Assembly: GCA_002451715.1 (NCBI GenBank)
Contig: DKDD01000042.1
Coordinates: 1 to 18,200, forward strand
DNA from: Ruminococcaceae bacterium UBA6857
GTDB lineage: Bacteria; Bacillota; Clostridia; Oscillospirales; Acutalibacteraceae
DNA length: 18,200 nt
Direction of reading: 5' to 3'
The notes below the pieces were generated by a model that was given only the letters and a program-made list of their open reading frames with translations, ran no database searches and was not told the DNA's origin. The translations under genes were made by a program, and so were the position numbers. Below, piece by piece: positions 16,901 through 18,200 of this stretch (positions are counted from its first letter, which is position 1; each line of letters starts with the position of its first letter).

Positions 16901-17709
16901 TTTATCAGACGGTTGAAGCAACCTGCGAACACGACGGATATACAATCTATAAGTGTAAGCACTGCGGAAATACCTATAAAGCCGACTATACTCCGAAGAC
17001 CGGACATAAGTATTCCGGCGAATTCGTAACGGTAATTGAGCCGACTTGCCATTCAACCGGTTCAAGAGCACAGATTTGTATCTACTGCAAGAAAGTTGAC
17101 CCCGACGAAACCCACTATTACCACGATATTCCGAGACTTGAGCATAATTACGGCGAATGGACAATTGTTACAGAGCCGGATTGCGAAAATAACGGACTCA
17201 AGACGCGCACATGTCAGAATGAGGGTTGCCCGGAGGGATACGAAGGACACACCGAAACCGTTGCAATCGCTAAGATTGGTCACAACTACGGTGAGTGGAC
17301 TGTTACCAAGGAAGCAAATTGCATCACCGAAGGCGAAAAGCAGAGAACCTGCGACCGCTGCAACCATGTTGATGTTGCAGTAATTGCAAAGGGCGGTCAT
17401 ACCCGCGTTGCGGACTATGCCGTTGAAGCAACCTGCACAAGCACCGGTCTCACCGCCGGCAGCCATTGCTCGGTTTGCGGATATGTTTTCGTTGCACAGA
17501 AAGAAACGCCGATGAAAGAGCACTATGACCTTGGCGGCGACGGAAAGTGCGACACCTGCGGAAAACTTATGACAGGTTCCGACGGTACCGACACCTGCTT
17601 CTGCCACAGAACAGGCTTTATGGCAATCGTTTATAACATGTTCATTAAATTGATTTGGAAGATTTTCAAAATCAATCAGACTTGTGTCTGCGGCGTTAAG
17701 CACTATTGA
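7972..17709 (+). CDS. Giant secreted surface protein: InlB-like and FIVAR domains, 63 His/Cys repeats, Cys-bracketed C-terminal helix
   Basis: 3245 residues. Domains: signal peptide 1-35 (KKFTRTGKK, hydrophobic core, AEA before ANG); beta-rich region 38-290 of unknown family; InlB B-repeat-like domain 293-378; a related aromatic/Gly domain about 383-473; FIVAR-type helical domain 474-538 (YT..S...L..AL, TQ..VD, AI..L pattern); third InlB-like domain 540-612; then 63 tandem units of about 41 residues (613-3183) built as His, Cys, Gly, Cys-x2-Cys; a GDGKCDTCGK half unit (3184-3202); and a tail with CFC (3209-3211), a hydrophobic/basic helix (3215-3234) and CVCG (3238-3241), ending HY. ATG 7972 is chosen because AAAGGTGG (7957-7964) precedes it by seven bases; the ATG at 7954 sits at the SD itself. 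No LPxTG, SLH or dockerin is present. It is likely an extracellular stalk or adhesin; function unknown. The relation of InlB and FIVAR domains to surface proteins is established. Confidence 0.93.
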   Translation: MKKFTRTGKKVLSVFLAALMVMTAWVFVAPEKAEAANGSYWLNVKVNVTNKADEKDHIQDSYWNITYRPNNGRGDELTMKYDLRENEYAVLSNESNNQYMHVSVPGFPTKMSYYHDATWDDKVHYTLCEIYVSSSKTNGGTLVNSPNKAIKSGGWGNSEVKGNFSWDDGSRYPYVATSKSISTATAASNIGIPPLGDNKDVSASTTTMQYYTTDQYGVRYEPTSYTFSGVTGLSTTGSIGNAYTATANESTTASSSATYQTATVKLDWKNSNSSNTSQHGDSTYTFKVYNPRYKVTYSGNGGTLGTNYTYAYLNQKVSADTSTATSNNVAGLTAEKFPTNGSREGYKFNGIWSAASGGTQYSADTKVTKNSTAYAHWTPIKYNAEFKGNRATYPAAVQEYLIANVATDFDSKPVAPTNVEEYDDGDYHYKFNGNWKNSSGNVYTASTLPIMTTAGARYKAQYNGTFVQADYSGVTAQQNEAARIKSNPNYEAIYTVSSRNSLQAALDAVVTGKGRTQQDVVDGYEQRIKDAIEALEGQKYSVVFMDGRDNSIIKFSYPNVFGDTIQYPANPSMSYDKNYHYTFNKWEGTAQETNLSTVEKNITIVARFNKAAHSFTEEHIDSTCVKQGGTKYTCATCGYSYTTYSGTYGDHVWSTEWTIDNPATCTQPGSKSHHCTLCTARKDETAIPALGHDYTGVEPEVIVPVSCDTIGVSIRECTRCGYNDYITTDPIGHKMKDTVTAPTCTSKGYTTSTCEVCGKTLIGSFTDPIAHNYVKKASECVAPSCVGVGYDVSYCSVCGLKKYDIIPAAGHSWNKEQTIDIEPTCTTKGQKSIHCSVCGVISTDTIEEIPAKGHSYDSGEVLASATCTQNGVKAYQCTVAGCGHTKTETIAKLGHDWKAPQVDYAATCISAGQQSTHCSRCNEVKDVTVLPALGHALTTTTTTATCTVGSKKIEKCSRCDYEKTTIISEALGHNFVAGTPVEATCASSGYIPYTCSRNCGVAGYDVINGGASKNHNWNITSTVSHGKTTVTGTCLTCGATFSETVNSAHDFKNIKSQTPATCKEVGSLVLSCADANCNETFTVTLAKNENAHKSVTNTLTEASCTSNGKVVSTCSDCGKTLATTEIPAKGHSFTEQTEYVASTCQTKGHITFKCANCTEKKTVELDVNSDAHKFENPAHHNATCSTPAYDEYTCAYGCGKTYKSFTGTADTAAHNWTFSTSQTGTTLTVTCECTICHTTHSQTVEVAEGHAYTNVEVTTQPTCSAEGTIKIACNKQHNSSCTSSVSATLPANPNAHKIKTIVTAATCTVEGTAYSYCELCKKTIGETVKIAALGHNYVGGEENIITAATCEADGVKTVKCTRCDDTIEIAIPKLGHTWNSGTIHNADCTHGGYTTYECSTCHTTKDVVPAGAKANGHAWNDWTIVNPTNDEAGSATRICKNCDETETVEIPAGNHTFDTTKYEEVKATCTKKGSRTYTCTTHKDCGVSITVETDFAQHSYVLKYSENATCTTAGKVVMECSVCHDTNNNVEIITPALGHDFSKETDNVASTCNTVGYVTKKCSRCDETETTYSSTLGDHSWGELKVVQTADETHPGIKVKQCSVCKLYEYEYTAPTGNHNWDEGVITTKATCTTEGTKTYTCVADGNCACTEDSKATYTETIPATGHTAKVEVKEATCTEAGYVKAVCEICHTTLDEKTLDKKEHAEKVTIIDPTCTTPGSKVYTCAVCGTTTKPTEEIPVVPHAYEATGEFVDATCTSPKYEKYNCKYCGEEKLVKAGEANGHTIDESKTITVPATCTTAGFVSKYCSCGQLMSVEVLGPSEHTWKSVTDELPKECDGSKVTYEKCSVCGVIKAESLNITENGNHVYVVTTETAATCTTAGKLVITCKNCENINAEVEVPAVGHTYGEGVLTAGDCVNDGYVTFTCTREGCTDAQTGHTITKNIGTKNHNYLPFGDSTPATCTSSGYQLYKCEYCGNEFKEILEAPASHVYEKQDTSIEPNCYQDGHYIYKCKNCNASYEYDVAATGNHEIKGEVIQAQTCTLPEMTKYTCATKDCPYEKTEITKSPLGHSFGDDWKVTKEPTETENGEQERSCTRGCGETETAPIPASIHNWSETPIETTDATCTEAATETYQCTGCDLCNEENGYKTYVKSIGVPLQHNVVVDYTAPTCTKDGKYVARCTLCGKEFVNETLSATGHSFNTYLQGTYVPATCQEDGSMTYACSNSGCSEITTITIPVNPDAHHMVEDAANSKKATCTEAGYKAYKCENQDCDHTYKEWTSDPVNHTAKDEWTVKKAATCSSIGYEVRTCKDCGAVMDTREIPANENLHNWKTVTVKADHTKSGYSYEQCENCGKMRNFKSEDIIKHNYSEIIDQKAATATENGYVKYKCECGETITLVVPASGHEFTSEVTTEPTCTKDGVRAYTCTAHEKCEADYTEAIPALGHKAGDVIVTEATCLAAGSAVVKCTREDCGEELNNVTIAKLPHTFNDSNKTVVEADCRNNGSVTYTCTTEGCTATLVTIISKTPHNYKKTGSVEPDCLNSGYDIYTCQNENCDSSYNVVSKSALGHNYVEDTARYVAPGCATVGHKYFKCSRVGCDAEGYDYEVPATGKHKYTETVTVKPTCETAGYSYVKCADCDSIKKDSVKSIDPLGHDYSIDLGNNVMKCSRCDKTITTQKTIADEDGTVHSFIGTITKVSTCKEKGTISYVCQNHKNCAKNFTEDLPLAEHSATADSVVVVEAKCSNDGTSADGSITVKCSVCDYVIKQIVIPAAHKYEVVKVERATCASKGKVTEKCSVCGHEKVTELEMDATAHSFPGTPYLEVAVTCTTDGYAVYKCSHCDAEKFVKTTDKLNHRNQTSETVDATCESEGYKRVTCDDCGKIISEEKLEKLPHTIVTITVDATCDKAGSITTKCSVCGKIIDVAVINPTGHTWSAWVRTKGGTCEMDGEEERTCSVCGAKETRQAGKGDHVYEVYQTVEATCEHDGYTIYKCKHCGNTYKADYTPKTGHKYSGEFVTVIEPTCHSTGSRAQICIYCKKVDPDETHYYHDIPRLEHNYGEWTIVTEPDCENNGLKTRTCQNEGCPEGYEGHTETVAIAKIGHNYGEWTVTKEANCITEGEKQRTCDRCNHVDVAVIAKGGHTRVADYAVEATCTSTGLTAGSHCSVCGYVFVAQKETPMKEHYDLGGDGKCDTCGKLMTGSDGTDTCFCHRTGFMAIVYNMFIKLIWKIFKINQTCVCGVKHY
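9808..17520 (+). repeat. 63-unit His/Cys protein repeat array
   Basis: Coding repeats, mean 40.8 residues. A typical unit opens with His plus an aromatic or small residue, then about ten residues, (A/P)-T-C-T, four residues with a Gly, about five residues, C-x2-C-G, then a polar strand and I-P-A-x-G before the next His. The DNA is diverged between units, so this is an old array held by protein-level selection, not recent slippage. About a third of the units replace C-x2-C by C-x4-C, C-x5-C or another spacing. Units 11, 16, 21, 25, 37, 43, 44 and 51 lack the first Cys. Confidence 0.9.
10888..12096 (+). repeat. Five-unit super-repeat (units 10-14 and 15-19)
   Basis: Units 10-14 (10888-11484, 199 residues) and 15-19 (11485-12096, 204 residues) match unit by unit in their irregularities: the first of each has a widened C-x3-C knuckle, the second is a short unit opening HNW that lacks the first Cys, the third has a widened knuckle and ends in Asn-Ala before HK, the fourth and fifth are regular. 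This points to a block duplication of about 600 bases within the array. Confidence 0.6.
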
Positions 17710-17751
17710 TTAAAAAAATGCCTTTGGTTTTGCCCAAAGACGTAAAACGAA

Positions 17752-17785
17752 CGAAGCCGACGTGAAAACGCCGGCTTCGGTTTTT
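17752..17785. terminator. Terminator of the giant gene
   Basis: CGAAGCCG (17752-17759) pairs with CGGCTTCG (17772-17779); an inner CGT/ACG with a GAAA loop extends the stem past one A/C mismatch, and five T follow. On the minus strand the hairpin is followed by TTCGTTTTACG, so it could also end the antisense transcript predicted from 17871-17838. Confidence 0.88.
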
Positions 17786-17837
17786 GTTAATAACAGTTAA
17801 ATATCAAAAATTACTGCGGCGCTTTTTTGTACTTTAT

Positions 17838-17871
17838 ATTATACTCAACTCACGGTTTACGATTTTGTCAA
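17838..17871 (-). promoter_or_regulatory. Solitary antisense promoter resembling that of the toxin locus
   Basis: On the minus strand CTTGACAAAATCG is followed after a 22-base spacer by TATAATATA, then GCCGCAGTAA about 20 bases on. The antitoxin promoter at 7399-7371 has CTTGACAAATCG, TATAATATA and GCCGCAGTAA in the same order. The 22-base spacer is too long for normal activity, so the copy may be decayed. If active it would make an RNA of about 90 bases ending in the giant gene's terminator. No toxin ORF lies opposite. Confidence 0.45.
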
Positions 17872-17897
17872 GCCTTTCTCCAAAATAATAATAACCC

Positions 17898-17927
17898 GTC
17901 CGAACGGCTATCCGTTCGGGCTTTTTT
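17898..17927 (+). terminator. Second plus-strand terminator
   Basis: CCGAACGG (17900-17907) and CCGTTCGG (17912-17919) with loop CTAT, extended by G-T/G-C outer pairs, then six T. It backs up the giant gene's terminator and occupies the same place relative to the antisense promoter as the hairpin at 7382-7416 in the toxin locus. Confidence 0.85.
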
Positions 17928-17987
17928 CGTTCACGGGAAGATGATTTGTCAAAATCAACAGAAAACATTTGTTAATTTTTACGTCAC

Positions 17988-18002
17988 AATTTCATTGAAA
18001 TT
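17988..18002. promoter_or_regulatory. Perfect palindrome next to the last promoter (operator candidate)
   Basis: AATTTCATTGAAATT is a perfect 15-base palindrome with a single central base, ending two bases before the -35 box at 18005. TGATTT/AAATCA (17942-17957) is a second inverted repeat 30 bases upstream. The regulator is unknown. Confidence 0.4.
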
Positions 18003-18004
18003 CA

Positions 18005-18033
18005 TTGACTTTTGACGAAAAATCGCTTATTAT
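18005..18033 (+). promoter_or_regulatory. Promoter of the gene beyond the right edge
   Basis: TTGACT (18005-18010), 17 bases, TATTAT (18028-18033); a start near 18040 is expected. Confidence 0.65.
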
Positions 18034-18039
18034 AACTAT

Positions 18040-18200
18040 GTATCATAGGATAGGATTATAATGTGAATTTTTATATTCATTTTCTGCTTGGTATTGGTCA
18101 GGTACGGCGGCAGATAACCCGGTTTATCGGAAAAAAAGTCCGTTGATATAGATTCTTAAATTCCCGAGTGCGAGGGAATTACTCACTTTTTAAAGGAGGC
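18040..18200 (+). promoter_or_regulatory. Long leader and ribosome binding site of a downstream gene
   Basis: About 160 bases without a credible ORF, ending in AAAGGAGG (18192-18199), so a gene should start within about ten bases after the window. The leader has a perfect AATTCCC/GGGAATT hairpin (18159-18165, 18174-18180) just ahead of a T5 tract and the SD, and a weaker CGGA/TCCG stem near 18128-18141. No known riboswitch core is recognised. Confidence 0.55.

Noticed and set aside
9808..17520. CRISPR or non-coding satellite explanation for the repetitive region
   Set aside because: The repeats are variable at DNA level, about 120 bases apart, and conserved only as an open protein frame without interruptions.
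17710..17830. A second toxin ORF opposite the orphan antisense promoter
   Set aside because: The only ATG frame (17719) encodes a short basic peptide without a membrane helix and crosses the terminator hairpin.
18040..18200. Known riboswitch in the right-edge leader
   Set aside because: I could not match T-box, TPP, c-di-GMP, ydaO or similar consensus cores; only generic hairpins are visible.

Overview
The window looks like chromosomal DNA of a low-to-moderate GC Gram-positive anaerobe of the class Clostridia, probably a gut Oscillospirales/Ruminococcaceae-type organism. This rests on strong AGGAGG-type ribosome binding sites, TTGACA/TATAAT promoters, many hairpin-plus-T-run terminators, and above all a giant secreted protein with FIVAR and InlB-type domains and tandem cysteine repeats. 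The lineage is inference; no rRNA or marker gene is present.

Layout. (1) Positions 1-3047 hold the very start of a divergent minus-strand gene and, on the plus strand, a strong promoter with an operator-like palindrome, a class III PLP aminotransferase, a read-through-type terminator and a two-domain class II aldolase/adducin protein. (2) A bidirectional terminator (3131-3172) separates these from a minus-strand copper-exporting P-type ATPase (copA, TTG start). The copA gene carries a C-terminal CopZ-like domain preceded by its own in-frame Shine-Dalgarno and ATG. Its promoter holds a perfect palindrome between -35 and -10. (3) Positions 5967-7020 carry a promoter and a membrane-anchored protein with a Pro/Ala/Thr linker, function unknown. 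(4) Positions 7081-7416 carry a compact type I toxin-antitoxin-like locus: a 31-residue hydrophobic peptide with its SD locked in a GCAA-loop hairpin, facing a convergent antisense RNA with a perfect promoter. (5) Positions 7417-7971 hold no credible gene but are rich in inverted repeats: two GTAAAG hairpins, a promoter followed by two perfect hairpins, and a foldback (MITE-like) element. (6) Positions 7972-17709 are a single 3245-residue secreted protein: signal peptide, beta-rich N-terminus, InlB-like and FIVAR domains, then 63 consecutive His/Cys repeats of about 41 residues, and a peculiar C-terminal tail in which an amphipathic/hydrophobic helix is bracketed by two Cys-x-Cys pairs. (7) Positions 17710-18200 hold two terminators, a solitary copy of an antisense promoter resembling the one in the toxin locus but pointing into the 3' end of the giant gene, and the promoter, leader and RBS of a gene that starts just beyond the window.

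How it fits together. The aminotransferase and aldolase share a promoter region and may act in one catabolic or biosynthetic route on a sugar-like or hydroxy-acid substrate, but the substrate cannot be read from sequence. copA is a self-contained copper-efflux unit with its chaperone built in. The giant protein is a surface or extracellular fibre-like molecule. Its array, its C-terminal tail and the antisense signal at its 3' end are the best candidates for undescribed biology here.
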